Below are positions 16,735 to 25,271 of a DNA stretch of 64,000 nucleotides, one piece after another. This DNA is from Methanotrichaceae archaeon (GTDB lineage Archaea > Halobacteriota > Methanosarcinia > Methanotrichales > Methanotrichaceae): positions 87,353-151,352 of the forward strand of contig JABLXE010000006.1 in the NCBI GenBank assembly GCA_013178225.1, given 5' to 3'. Each line of letters begins with the position of its first letter. Within the stretch, counting starts at the first letter, position 1. Below the pieces are notes generated by a model. The model saw nothing but the letters and a program-made list of their open reading frames with translations, was not told the DNA's origin and made no database searches. A program made the position numbers and the translations under genes.

Positions 16735-16792
16735 TTAGCCAGGTTTGATCAGCCAGGTTTGATCAGCCAGGTTTGATCAGCCAGGTTTGATC
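16733..16792. repeat. Tandem repeat, four copies of a 14-bp unit
   Basis: Unit GATCAGCCAGGTTT repeated four times without gaps (first copy GATTAGCCAGGTTT), ending in a partial GATC. It starts at the stop codon of the preceding gene. No inverted structure; likely replication slippage, perhaps variable between strains. Confidence 0.85.
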
Positions 16793-17044
16793 TTTATCAA
16801 TCCTTAATTCTTTTGCGGGGATCCTCGCAATTGCCAGCAAAAACAAAGAACATGATTTGCAGTTTATCTCCTGGTTCTATGCTTTTTTGGCAAACTGTGA
16901 GGCTCCAATTTACAACCACAGAGGTGCAGAGCAGAGGGGATAACCTCTGCCGATTCCATCCACATAATTCGCTGAAGAGCCTTTTTTAGGAAGGCCGGGC
17001 AGCGAGAGCAAAGGCTATTACCTAAAGGCGCAGTTAGAGCCGTT
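16793..17044. other. Intergenic leader of hisF with a short hairpin
   Basis: No open frame with coding character. A perfect 7-bp inverted repeat GCAGAGG...CCTCTGC with a 6-base loop lies at 16931-16950, about 95 bases before hisF; it lacks a T-run, so it is more likely leader structure than a terminator. Confidence 0.4.
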
Positions 17045-17860
17045 ATGAAAAGTTATGCAAAGATCATACCCTGTCTGGACGTGAAAGTTGTAGACGGCGT
17101 GCCGTCGGTTGTAAAGGGCGTGAAGTTCGTCGACCTCAAGCGTCAGGGAGACCCGGTAGAATTTGCCAGGCGCTACCAAGAACAGGGGGCAGACGAGCTG
17201 ATATTCCTGGATATAACCGCTTCCCATGAAGGCCGAAGTACAATGGTGGACGTGGCCCGCAGGGTGGCTGATGTGGTGGATATTCCGTTCGCCGTCGGAG
17301 GTGGAATCGGCACCCTTGAGGGCATCAAGGAGCTGCTGGATGCCGGAGCCGATAAAGTTGGGATAAATACTGCGGCCGTTAAGAATCCCGATTTCGTAAA
17401 GGAGGCTTCATCGGCCTTCGGCCCGGAGCGGATAACGGTAGCTGTAGACGCACGCAGGAACATGGACCTCCGGCCGGGCGTAAACGTCTATGAAATGGAA
17501 GACGGCTCTAAAGCCTGGTTCGAACTTGTGATTTACGGGGGCCGGACGCCCGTGGGAATCGACGCCATCGACTGGTGCAAAAAGATGGAGGATTTTGGAG
17601 CAGGAGAGATTCTGCCCACCAGCATGGACCGGGATGGGACCAACATCGGCTACGATCTGCCGCTCACTGCCGCCATCTGCAGCAAAATCAACATTCCGGT
17701 GATCGCCAGTGGAGGAGCATCTACCCCTCAGCATATCCTGGAGGCCTTTACAATAGCTCATGCGGATGCGGCTTTGGCTGCCGGCATGTTCCACCGGGGA
17801 GAATATACGGTTGCTCAGGTTAAAGATTATCTGCGGGAAAATGGGATTTGCGTGAGTTGA
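17045..17860 (+). CDS. hisF: Imidazole glycerol phosphate synthase cyclase subunit HisF
   Basis: 271 residues. Synthase barrel that forms the imidazole ring of histidine and releases AICAR, working with the glutaminase HisH (not in this window). Motifs: AKIIPCLDVKVVDG with the first catalytic Asp, FLDITASHEGR, PFAVGGGIGTLE (phosphate site), GAGEILPTSMDRDGT with the second catalytic Asp, and PVIASGGASTPQH. Slightly longer than the usual roughly 255 residues owing to loop insertions. Stands alone rather than in a his operon, as is common in methanogens. Confidence 0.95.
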   Translation: MKSYAKIIPCLDVKVVDGVPSVVKGVKFVDLKRQGDPVEFARRYQEQGADELIFLDITASHEGRSTMVDVARRVADVVDIPFAVGGGIGTLEGIKELLDAGADKVGINTAAVKNPDFVKEASSAFGPERITVAVDARRNMDLRPGVNVYEMEDGSKAWFELVIYGGRTPVGIDAIDWCKKMEDFGAGEILPTSMDRDGTNIGYDLPLTAAICSKINIPVIASGGASTPQHILEAFTIAHADAALAAGMFHRGEYTVAQVKDYLRENGICVS

Positions 17861-17957
17861 ATGGGGCGCAGATCCTCATTAAATATTTTATTCTCTAATT
17901 ATTCTTCCCAAAGATTATCCCTAATTTTTTGATCTACGTGTAACTCAAAACCAGAAC

Positions 17958-19127
17958 TCAAATCCTCAGGAAGCTCTCCGGAGCCAGGCTGGTTGCCAGC
18001 ATGACCATGTTGATCTCGCGGTGGTCCCGCCAGGTAGCCGATAGCCTGTTCCTGTCGGTCATCCAGAACTGCTCGATCTTTTCCCGGAGCGGCAGGTAGT
18101 CCGTCAGGTCCTTGACCAGGCCCGGGAGATCGTTTCCCTGCCCGAAGGTGCCCGGATTTCTTTTCATCACCTCCTGCACCTTAACGACTGCCGAGAGCCC
18201 GATGGACAGCCCGAGTTCGCGAAAGGCCAGCCGGTACTCAGCCGGGTGCAGCAGCGAATCGCCAGTTACAAAGGACTCCATCCCCCTTGCGGCCGAGTCC
18301 AGCACGGCTCTTAAAAGGGCCGGGTCTTTCAGGCGGCCCTCGGCCATAAGTTGAGCGATTCTGCAGCCATCGAAGAGGAGGCCACCGGTGCCCAGCGGAT
18401 CATTCGTGGCCAGGAAAATCCCCCTGCAGATCTCGGATATATCGACGATCTCTGGTTTTAGGTCCAATGGTGGCGATTTTCCGAAATCCCTTCTTCCCGC
18501 CTCCTGCAGCTCGTGGTAAGTGACGAAGCCGTCCAGGGGATCGTGCTGTCCCATAGATGAGACCAGGGGGCGCGTGAGGTCTATGCTCATCTTCCAGCGC
18601 ATCCTCTTTTGACCTCCCTGAGGTGGCTCGTAGGTAAACCTGGCATGGGCTATACGCGCAAGTTCCATCGCCCATCTGGTGTAGGTCGGATCTGAGGTCA
18701 CACGGCTCACGCAGTTGAGCGCATGCATCCATTTGGTCAGGTAGTGGTAATACTGGCCGTCCTGGTCCCATTCCAGGCGCTCGTCCGCTGCCTCTTCCGC
18801 TTTCCTCTCGTTCAGCTTCTTTCCGATGCGAAGGCCCCCGATGGTGGGATGAAGCGTCCCCTCCTTCTCGCCGAGTCCGCTGATCCAGCCGGATCTGGGA
18901 TCGTCCTGGCGGTGTTGCCCGAGAGTATGGTGGACCTGATCTACAAGCTTCAAGGCCAGATCGAGGTAAGCCCTCTCGGAGGTCTGCCTGAACAGCTCGA
19001 GGTAGTTACACACCGCAAAGGCGTCTGTCCAGAGATACCGCCGGCAGTGCGGCAGAGCGGTGCTAAGCCCGGTCAGACCGGCAAAGTTCAGCATGATATC
19101 CTTAACAGTGTTAACATCGGGGCTCAA
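17958..19127 (-). CDS. Uncharacterised protein, probably an alpha/alpha-toroid fold
   Basis: 389 residues from TTG 19127 (AGGAAGAA upstream). Rich in regularly spaced aromatic helices such as YLWTDAFAVCNYLELF, YYHYLTKWMHALNCVSRV and GILFDG-like turns, the style of six-hairpin glycosidase or terpenoid-cyclase toroids. No signal peptide. The segment LEWDQDGQYYHYLTKWMHAL resembles the helical pairs of such enzymes, but I cannot identify catalytic residues or a family name. No co-directional neighbour suggests a role. Clearly a real gene by length and composition. Confidence 0.7.
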   Translation of the reverse strand: MSPDVNTVKDIMLNFAGLTGLSTALPHCRRYLWTDAFAVCNYLELFRQTSERAYLDLALKLVDQVHHTLGQHRQDDPRSGWISGLGEKEGTLHPTIGGLRIGKKLNERKAEEAADERLEWDQDGQYYHYLTKWMHALNCVSRVTSDPTYTRWAMELARIAHARFTYEPPQGGQKRMRWKMSIDLTRPLVSSMGQHDPLDGFVTYHELQEAGRRDFGKSPPLDLKPEIVDISEICRGIFLATNDPLGTGGLLFDGCRIAQLMAEGRLKDPALLRAVLDSAARGMESFVTGDSLLHPAEYRLAFRELGLSIGLSAVVKVQEVMKRNPGTFGQGNDLPGLVKDLTDYLPLREKIEQFWMTDRNRLSATWRDHREINMVMLATSLAPESFLRI

Positions 19128-19300
19128 TTCTTCCTTTCCCTCTTTTTGTCCTTATAATCCAGTTTTTGTCGTTGGCTGGTTTCTATTGTTTCTATTATTA
19201 GTCCAAATGTTTTCCACAAGCAGGGGGTGGATTGCCCCCTTTTATGGTTGTCTTGGTAGCTGAATTTTTGCACAGAAAAAATTAGGATAAAGTCCTGCGA

Positions 19301-19588
19301 TCAAATCTGCACCGGTTCTTCCCTGATACGGCTGATCCTTATCACCACATCCCCATCCGGGCAGGTTATGTCAGCGTAGCCTTCCTTCTTTTCCCAGGGC
19401 ATCTTCTCGCTATACCGCATCGCGAAGGCAGAAGGAAAGACGGCATTGAATGCTCTTACGCACATCCCTTCAGGAGTTCGGGCTTGGAAGATAAATGTCT
19501 CACCTTTTTTCATCTTTGCTGCACCAATGCATTTCTCTCTGTCTTCCCCGATGCTGATCACTTCGCATTTTATTTTATATGCTGCCAT
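19301..19588 (-). CDS. TIGR04076 family protein
   Basis: 95 residues. Matches the small conserved family TIGR04076 by its layout: YKIKCEVISIG near the start, KMKKGETFIFQ, GMCVRAFNAVFPSAFAMRY and the MPWEKKEGYADITCPDG segment with the conserved Cys. Members are found in many anaerobes, frequently beside redox or regulatory genes; function unknown. The usual CPxGH-like Cys motif in the N-terminal third is weak here (EKCIGAAKMKKG). Apparently monocistronic. Confidence 0.75.
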   Translation of the reverse strand: MAAYKIKCEVISIGEDREKCIGAAKMKKGETFIFQARTPEGMCVRAFNAVFPSAFAMRYSEKMPWEKKEGYADITCPDGDVVIRISRIREEPVQI

Positions 19589-19757
19589 TTTCTTCCTCCG
19601 AACTAATGCCTTGGGGCTCAGAACGACGTCCTTTTCGGTTAACGGCCCAGTACCGTATAATTTAGGATTATCATTCTATGGCCTGCAATATGTATTATCT
19701 GGCGATAATATTTAGCTGTTCCTCGTGGCTGTCGTTCAGGACCTTTAAGCTCAAACG

Positions 19758-20266
19758 TCAGGATGGCTTCCGAGGATCCGAAATCCTGCTGCTAATGCCC
19801 CTTTCCTCCTCATTTATGGTCGAGTTGAGCTTGAAGACAGGCACAATGGGCGCTTCTTCGTGAAATAGTATCTCTTCCTCGACCAGAGTTACAATTATTG
19901 GGGTAGTATCCTCGCTGGTCACAGCTGTGTAGAATTCACGCTACTCTTTGCGCTGCAGCGCCGCCCTTTTCAGTGCCGATACCCTGTAGCGGTTTTTAGC
20001 CCACTTCTCTTGCATTCCACCAAAAAGGTTCCATTGCCCTTTTCGGCAACGACGTCGTACTGCCTTCTTCTCCTTTTAGAAGTCTTTACTTTTCCGACCT
20101 GGGCCCAAGAATCGTCTCTTGAAGATGATGCCACCAGCCTCTCAAAGCCCTGCCAGGCCTCTTCCTCGGAGTCTTTCTGCAGGTATTCGATACTTTCTGA
20201 TGTTCTCGAAATCCATCTCAGGGGCCTCTTATCAGGTGGATTTGCCGCTTCCTCCAGGTGAACCAT
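19758..20266 (-). pseudogene. Decayed restriction-endonuclease-like (Mrr/PD-(D/E)XK) gene
   Basis: The ATG frame at 20266 encodes EEAWQGFERLVASS, then QYDVVAEKGNGTFLVECKR, the D-x-E-x-K core of an Mrr-like nuclease, and stops after CKRSGLKTATGYRH. A shift to another minus-strand frame just after ECK continues as EKWAKNRYRVSALKRAAL, reaches an in-frame TAG, and then reads on as REFYTAVTSEDTTPIIVTL to a stop at 19758. A frameshift plus internal stop argue for a pseudogene. The nuclease family is inferred from the core motif only. Confidence 0.55.
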
Positions 20267-20454
20267 TTTTGGTAGAGGGCGTGATCGCTCAGGCCGGGCT
20301 TATGCCTTCTCCTTTGCCTGGCAGCTCTTCTATCTTCGCCCTATGAATTGAATGCGGTTCTGCTACTGTGCGAGACTGAGGTCCGTTCCGTCTATCGCCT
20401 TATTTTCCTTTTCCGCTGCGACTTCGCGGCTCTTCGGTCTCAATGCCTTCATAG

Positions 20455-20628
20455 CTCCGGCTGGCAGACCCGGCAGAACCTTCAATCAATATTGAAAAAA
20501 TATTGCCCGCAATTGAAGGGCTGGTCGGCTTAATTGATAAGCTGCCTTCGAATAGTAGCGTTGATGTGAGATACTGGATCGAAGGTATATCACTCCATTG
20601 TCATCTCGCTTCCTATTTAGAGCCCTAA
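20455..20628 (+). pseudogene. Possible gene remnant
   Basis: An open frame without a start codon reads LADPAEPSINIEKILPAIEG, then LVGLIDKLPSNSSVDVRYW, and ends in TAA at 20628. The composition is convincingly protein-like, whereas upstream the frame closes at a TAG and a different frame carries on, as after a frameshift. It overlaps the 3' end of the SHOCT gene on the other strand. Family unknown. Confidence 0.3.
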
Positions 20629-20907
20629 TATCGCCTTTTTCTTGGCGTCAAATTCTTCTTGGGTAATAATGCCCTGCTTCTGCAGCTCGGCCAGCTTTTG
20701 CAGTTCTGCTACATCGCTATCAGATACTCCTGTCGCCTGTTGGCCTGGCTGAGCCTGAGCGGCTGCCTGCTGCTGTGCAGCAGCTTGCTTTTGATATTTC
20801 TGTTGCTGCCTGTGTGATACAGCGCCCATGGTGGCCGAAGCTGTGCCGGCAATTACCGCTGTTCTTGCCATCGTTCCTACCAAACCCGGACCGCGTCTGA
20901 TTACCAT
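20617..20907 (-). CDS. SHOCT-domain small protein
   Basis: 96 residues from ATG 20907, which has GGAGGA eight bases upstream; longer frames would overlap the preceding gene. The N-terminus is basic with a small-residue hydrophobic stretch (GPGLVGTMARTAVIAGTASA), the middle is a Gln/Ala-rich linker, and the last 30 residues are a SHOCT domain (VAELQKLAELQKQGIITQEE, ending KKKAILGL). Follows the DUF6325-like gene by 28 bases, a pairing also common in bacteria. Function unknown; SHOCT domains are thought to mediate oligomerisation. Confidence 0.8.
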   Translation of the reverse strand: MVIRRGPGLVGTMARTAVIAGTASATMGAVSHRQQQKYQKQAAAQQQAAAQAQPGQQATGVSDSDVAELQKLAELQKQGIITQEEFDAKKKAILGL

Positions 20908-20935
20908 CGCCAAATCCTCCATTTGCACAATCTGT

Positions 20936-21367
20936 TCACATTTTCTCAGCTGCAGCGAAATCGATCGCTGCCTGGGCAATTTCATGCGGTATGCGATCAT
21001 AGGCAATCAGCTGCCCGTCGGCATTTCGCACCGCTTTGGCAAAGCGTGATGCCCATAAGTTCTCCCAGACCAGCAATCCTGCAGACGAGTTGTTGGGAAG
21101 ATCCTTTCCGATAAGCTGAAGATCCTCTTCATTAAAAAGGCCGCGAACCTCATATTTGAGCGAGCTAAATGGAGCCTCCTCGTCCCTGGATAAGTCGCTC
21201 AGCTCAATTGCTTCTACCATTCCGTCCTGGCCCTTTTTGACAAATACCAGATCTAGGATGCGAATAAGACCGCTTTCAATTAGCTCTGCCAGCGCAGGAA
21301 CGATTTCTCCTTTGAAACGGTTTCCAGGAAACCCGATTACAATGTATTCGACTGGACCTATCTCCAT
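20936..21367 (-). CDS. DUF6325/DUF1269-like protein
   Basis: 143 residues starting MEIGPVEYIVIGFPGNRFKG, the hallmark opening of this family, followed by LAELIESGLIRILDLVFVKKG and a C-terminal WENLWASRFAKAVRNADGQL. Soluble alpha/beta fold, function unknown. Located immediately upstream of the SHOCT-domain gene on the same strand; members of this family often pair with small SHOCT or membrane proteins. No obvious regulator nearby. Confidence 0.75.
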   Translation of the reverse strand: MEIGPVEYIVIGFPGNRFKGEIVPALAELIESGLIRILDLVFVKKGQDGMVEAIELSDLSRDEEAPFSSLKYEVRGLFNEEDLQLIGKDLPNNSSAGLLVWENLWASRFAKAVRNADGQLIAYDRIPHEIAQAAIDFAAAEKM

Positions 21368-22231
21368 AACTGACCACCATATTTTTAGATATGACTCTTG
21401 AGGGATTCCTAAAGCGTTGATCTGAAATTATGCCACAAATTTCGGAGATGTAGTATTCTCAAAGCTGCTGATTGCTTTTTGGTTTTTGTTGGCAGCGATC
21501 ATGTCAATTAGGATATCCCTTTGTTTATTCCACGTTATACTATTTACACTTTATTCAGATTTCTTTAATGCTCCTTCGAATCCCAAGAGCCTTTGCTAGA
21601 GGAGGGAACCCAGGATGGTTCGTGTAAGGTGCTTTTGCACCGTATCTGGGCGAAAAACCGCCTAATTGCCGTCCGTGATGGCGTTCATACTTATTATGAA
21701 CCGGCCTCAAATAGGTATATATTATTTTTGAGGCCTATTGGTCTATGAGGTCCGCTGGATCTAGGACCTGAGCTGTAGCACCTGGCCGCAGCTCACGGGA
21801 TTTCCGGGCTTGGTGCTTGATCAAGCAGGGGATCGAAAAGAACGAAAGAACAGGCATAAAGCAAGGTCGTTGTAAATCATGGAAATAGGAGAGACCAGCA
21901 ACCTGTATTTAATGTTAATGTACGTATATTTGAAGTCTTATGGAGAAGCCATAGCCGATTTTGAATGCGCTGTAAAGGATTCCGGCTATGCAGACATGGC
22001 TTTAATGGCCGTCAGGCAGAAGTATTCAGAAAAGATCGACAAGGTAGCCGGCGTCGTCTCATCCTAGATGGCGCTGGCAAGTATCCTCCCAAACCTTTTT
22101 CTTCTGGCGAAAGCTCTTTCTGGTTGAGCCGCCGCCGGGAATTTAAGCGCCCTTCAGGAGACGATTATGTATTTAGCGATGGTGTTAATGGTAGTTTTCA
22201 GCCGACACAAGGATGCAGGAGGAAGAAGGCC
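21368..22231. other. Largely non-coding stretch with an inverted repeat and one doubtful ORF
   Basis: An inverted repeat at 21703-21735 has 9-bp perfect arms (GGCCTCAAA/TTTGAGGCC) around an A/T-rich loop and could be a terminator or operator. A 62-codon frame at 21879-22067 starts MEIGETSNLYLMLMYVYL; it has no ribosome-binding site and no recognised family, so it is not called as a gene. Nothing else seen. Confidence 0.4.
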
Positions 22232-22513
22232 TTGATCTGTCTCCGGTGCGGCAGCTGTTGTATTCATCTGGATGTGGCGGTGGCAAATCCGGACTGCATC
22301 CTGGCCGACGGAAGCCTGGACCCAAGAAGGCCCGATTCCTTGATCTTCAAGCCCTCAGGCAGCGTCTGCCCCCACCTGCAATTCGAGGACGGCCTGGCAG
22401 TCTGCCGGATTCACCACCTATCCTGCTATTCCGGCACGCCCTGCGATCAGTTTGAGCAGATCGGCCGCGAGGACGATGTATGTGTAATGGGCGGCTACTT
22501 CAGGACTCTTTAG
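22232..22513 (+). CDS. YkgJ-family cysteine-cluster protein
   Basis: 93 residues from TTG 22232, preceded at good distance by AGGAGG; the open frame extends far upstream but without coding character. The N-terminal ICLRCGSCC is the CxxCGxCC signature of YkgJ-type proteins, and later Cys residues occur in VCPHLQF, VCRIHHLSC and PCDQF. The family is thought to bind zinc or an iron-sulfur cluster. Small cytoplasmic protein of unknown function, convergent with the S9 peptidase gene. Confidence 0.75.
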   Translation: MICLRCGSCCIHLDVAVANPDCILADGSLDPRRPDSLIFKPSGSVCPHLQFEDGLAVCRIHHLSCYSGTPCDQFEQIGREDDVCVMGGYFRTL

Positions 22514-22579
22514 CACCCGGATTCTCATCAGCAGCCCGGGTTGCCAATTGATTGAGGTGGCCAAGACGGTCATTTCAAT

Positions 22580-24619
22580 TCAACCTCCACTCAGGGCACT
22601 TTGCAGCCCTGGTATCTCGTCTGCCCCCACTGGAACCGTAACCGTCCTCTCCTGGAGATTTTGCCCAAAGGGCTCGAAAGCCCCCCCCAGGTGCTTCGAC
22701 AGGAAGGCCTCGGCTATGGGATACAGAGATCCCTGGTGTTGCAGGGCCGAAATCTCATGCCCTTCCTGCGGATAGAGGACGTAGGTCACTTCCTTTCCTC
22801 CGGCCGTCAGTCTTCTCACCAAATCCTCCGTCTCCTCGGCCTTTACTTCCTGGTCCTGGGCCCCCTGAAAGATCAACAGCGGTTTTTGAATGCCCTTCGG
22901 GAGATAAAACGGAGATCGGCTCTCCAGCTTCTCCCTTCCTTCTTTGGTGAACACATCTCCCACTCTGGCCGCATAAATTTCCTTCTCAGGCTCCTGGTCC
23001 TGGCTCTCGACAAAGGTGACCAGGTTGGAAGGCCCGCTGATGTCCAGGCCGGCGGCAAAGACCTCTGGGGAAAAAGTCAGCCCTGCCAGGGCGGCATGCC
23101 CTCCATAGCCCTCCCCCATGATGGCAATCCTCCTGGGATCGGCTATCCCCTCCTTGACCGACCAGTTCAAGGCATCGAGCAGGTCCTGCTGCATCTTGCC
23201 TCCCCATTCTCTGTTCCCCTGGTTCATGAACGACTTTCCGAAGCCTGTTGATCCCCGGTAATTCACGCTCAATACCGCGTAACCGCGATTGGCCAGCCAT
23301 TGATGGACCGGGTCAAAGCCCCAGTAGACCCTTTCCCAGGGACCGTCATGGACGTAGAGCACCATTGGAACCGGCCGGTCCGGGCGGTTGTCTCCGTCCC
23401 TGTCGCTTTCCGGAGGAATGGTGTAGTAGCTCACCAGGTTCAGGCCGTCTCGAGCCTTGATGATCACGGGGATCATCCGGGAGAGTCGATAACCCTCCAG
23501 CTCTTCATTGGCGGTGAAAAGGAACTGCGCCGATTCATCATCCCGGTGGTAATAGTAGTAATGAACTGCATTTTCGTCTGCGTGATATGAAATAAGCCAG
23601 GATCTGTCGTCCAGAGAGCGGCCCAGGATCTCCACATCTCCGTTGTCCACGGCGCTCAAGTACAGAAGATCGTTGGCAATGGATTCTTCAATTATCTTCC
23701 AGCGCTTTCGATCGTAAGTGAAGGCTGCAGCCTGCACATTTTTGCTGGATGGATCGATGATCACGTCCGTCAGGTCTGCCTTGGGATTGTCGGCGATCAG
23801 CGTTCTTTCCCCGGTTGTGAGATCCAGAGAATAGAGCCCAGCTGTATCTCTACCCCTGCTATCGGAGAGATAGACTGCTTGCCGGCTGTGGTTGAATCCC
23901 AGAACTCTGGTAAACTGTGCGTCGCTGTTGCTGACGTTGAAGAAAGGGGTCCATCCCTGGTCGGAGGGCCGGAAGTAATTCCTCTCGCCATCAGGCCCAT
24001 CCATATAGGCCAGCCGGACTTCGAAGTCTTCGTCGATCTCAAAGCCGTCGAAGCCCGGGTTCTTCGCCAGGGTGGAGGTCTCTCCTGTTTCAATGTTCAC
24101 TTTGTAGACATCTGAATATCTCGGGTTGCGTTTGTTAAGGCCGATCACGATCTCTTGCGGATTTTTTGCTGAGACCGCCAGAACGTGGGCCGAGATGCCC
24201 CTTAAGGGAGTAAGATCCAGGGTCTTACCGCTGCTAAGATTTAAGCTGAAGATTCTTGTGTTGCCATCGCCCTGTGGATCCTGCTGGTAGATGAGGTGTC
24301 TGCCGGTGTAAGCCCAGGAATAATCGCTTATATTTCTCTCGACCCTGGTAACCTGCTGTTCCGACCGGTCTTTATCCGGCTCCATTACCCAAATGTTGAG
24401 AATTCCATTTGCCGGGGCCAGGTAGCTGATCCGAGATCCGTCAGGGCTGATCTTGGCTTCGCTTCTGAGAGGACTGGCGAATAGGGCTTGTCTGGCAATG
24501 AGCAATTCGTTTTCAGCAGAAGATCCTGCGCTGCTACGATCCCTGACGGTCTTTCCCTCTTCCAGGCAGCCACATGCTAAAAGCAACAACAAAACGGCAC
24601 AGACGATTAACAATCTCAT
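22580..24619 (-). CDS. S9 prolyl-oligopeptidase-family lipoprotein lacking the nucleophile serine
   Basis: 679 residues. Signal peptide ending in a Cys-containing lipobox (LLLLACGC), so probably lipid-anchored outside the cell. Residues about 40-400 look like a beta-propeller with TolB-like repeats (EAKISPDGSRISYLAP, VKLDLTPLRG-type strands); about 410-660 is an alpha/beta-hydrolase domain. The elbow expected as GGSYGGY reads GEGYGGH, with Gly504 where the nucleophile Ser should be; the acid (GAQDQEV) and His (PQEGHEIS) regions persist. It may be a binding protein or pseudo-enzyme. Ends seven bases from the upstream metallopeptidase gene's stop, as in an operon. Confidence 0.88.
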   Translation of the reverse strand: MRLLIVCAVLLLLLACGCLEEGKTVRDRSSAGSSAENELLIARQALFASPLRSEAKISPDGSRISYLAPANGILNIWVMEPDKDRSEQQVTRVERNISDYSWAYTGRHLIYQQDPQGDGNTRIFSLNLSSGKTLDLTPLRGISAHVLAVSAKNPQEIVIGLNKRNPRYSDVYKVNIETGETSTLAKNPGFDGFEIDEDFEVRLAYMDGPDGERNYFRPSDQGWTPFFNVSNSDAQFTRVLGFNHSRQAVYLSDSRGRDTAGLYSLDLTTGERTLIADNPKADLTDVIIDPSSKNVQAAAFTYDRKRWKIIEESIANDLLYLSAVDNGDVEILGRSLDDRSWLISYHADENAVHYYYYHRDDESAQFLFTANEELEGYRLSRMIPVIIKARDGLNLVSYYTIPPESDRDGDNRPDRPVPMVLYVHDGPWERVYWGFDPVHQWLANRGYAVLSVNYRGSTGFGKSFMNQGNREWGGKMQQDLLDALNWSVKEGIADPRRIAIMGEGYGGHAALAGLTFSPEVFAAGLDISGPSNLVTFVESQDQEPEKEIYAARVGDVFTKEGREKLESRSPFYLPKGIQKPLLIFQGAQDQEVKAEETEDLVRRLTAGGKEVTYVLYPQEGHEISALQHQGSLYPIAEAFLSKHLGGAFEPFGQNLQERTVTVPVGADEIPGLQSALSGG

Positions 24620-24626
24620 GAATTTC

Positions 24627-25115
24627 TCAACTATTTCCGTTCAGGGTCTCGGAGGCTATTAGAAAGCCTATGGCCCTCTCTGCCAGAGGATATCTATGCA
24701 CCAGTGCTTTGAACCTTTTGCCGTGATTGGGTTCGATGAGATGGGCAAGCTCATGGACGATGACGTAGTCCTCCACCCAGCGCGGCATCTCGGACATTTT
24801 TTGGCTTATCCGGATGGTCCGGCTGTAAACGCTGCAGGACCCCCGTCTCCGCTTCTGGTTGGTGGAGTAGGTGATGCTGTTCCAGGTCAGCTTGCCCTCA
24901 AAGTACTTGTGGTTTAAATGCTGAGCCCGGGCCTCGAGCCCTGAATTGTCGCGAGGAAGGCTTCGCTTGATCAGCCTCTCTTTGAGATGGGAGATATGGT
25001 CCACAAGTGCGGCCTCAGGAATACTGTACGGGGCCAGCACCTCCATTTTTCCATCGACCATTCTGGCCTGGATGGTCTTCCTGCGCCGCTTGGACCTCTT
25101 GACTACAACCTCCAT
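24627..25115 (-). CDS. YgjP-like (M48-related) zinc metallopeptidase
   Basis: 162 residues. HELAHLIEPNHGKRF near residue 120 is the HExxH-x5-H zincin motif typical of YgjP/SprT-like proteins; the upstream KRRRGSCSVYSRTIRIS strand is also diagnostic. N-terminal half is basic (VKRSKRRRKTIQARM). Cytoplasmic, function unresolved in archaea. The S9-family lipoprotein gene follows on the same strand seven bases downstream, suggesting joint transcription. Confidence 0.88.
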   Translation of the reverse strand: MEVVVKRSKRRRKTIQARMVDGKMEVLAPYSIPEAALVDHISHLKERLIKRSLPRDNSGLEARAQHLNHKYFEGKLTWNSITYSTNQKRRRGSCSVYSRTIRISQKMSEMPRWVEDYVIVHELAHLIEPNHGKRFKALVHRYPLAERAIGFLIASETLNGNS

Positions 25116-25206
25116 CTTCGGCTCTCCTCTTGCCTATTGTATCACGAGAGTTATTAATAATTTTCTTTAGAAAGTTTGTGAAGCCGATGGCTCACTTGGT
25201 ATTATG

Positions 25207-25235
25207 TTATATAAAAAAAACGTAAGTTATATATT
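25207..25235 (+). promoter_or_regulatory. Two TATA-like boxes before the cysteine protease gene
   Basis: TTATATAAA at 25207-25215 and TTATATATT at 25227-25235. The second predicts a transcript start near 25257, leaving a short leader with GGGGGT before the TTG start at 25272. Confidence 0.5.
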
Positions 25236-25271
25236 GTACTTTAGCTAAAGAAGCCATCGGGGGTCTTCGCA

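Noticed and set aside
19758..20266. TAG in the decayed nuclease gene as a pyrrolysine codon
   Set aside because: A frameshift upstream already breaks the gene, and no pyl genes are visible, so decay is simpler.
21879..22067. 62-codon ORF
   Set aside because: No ribosome-binding site, no family, ends in front of a gene with its own strong start.
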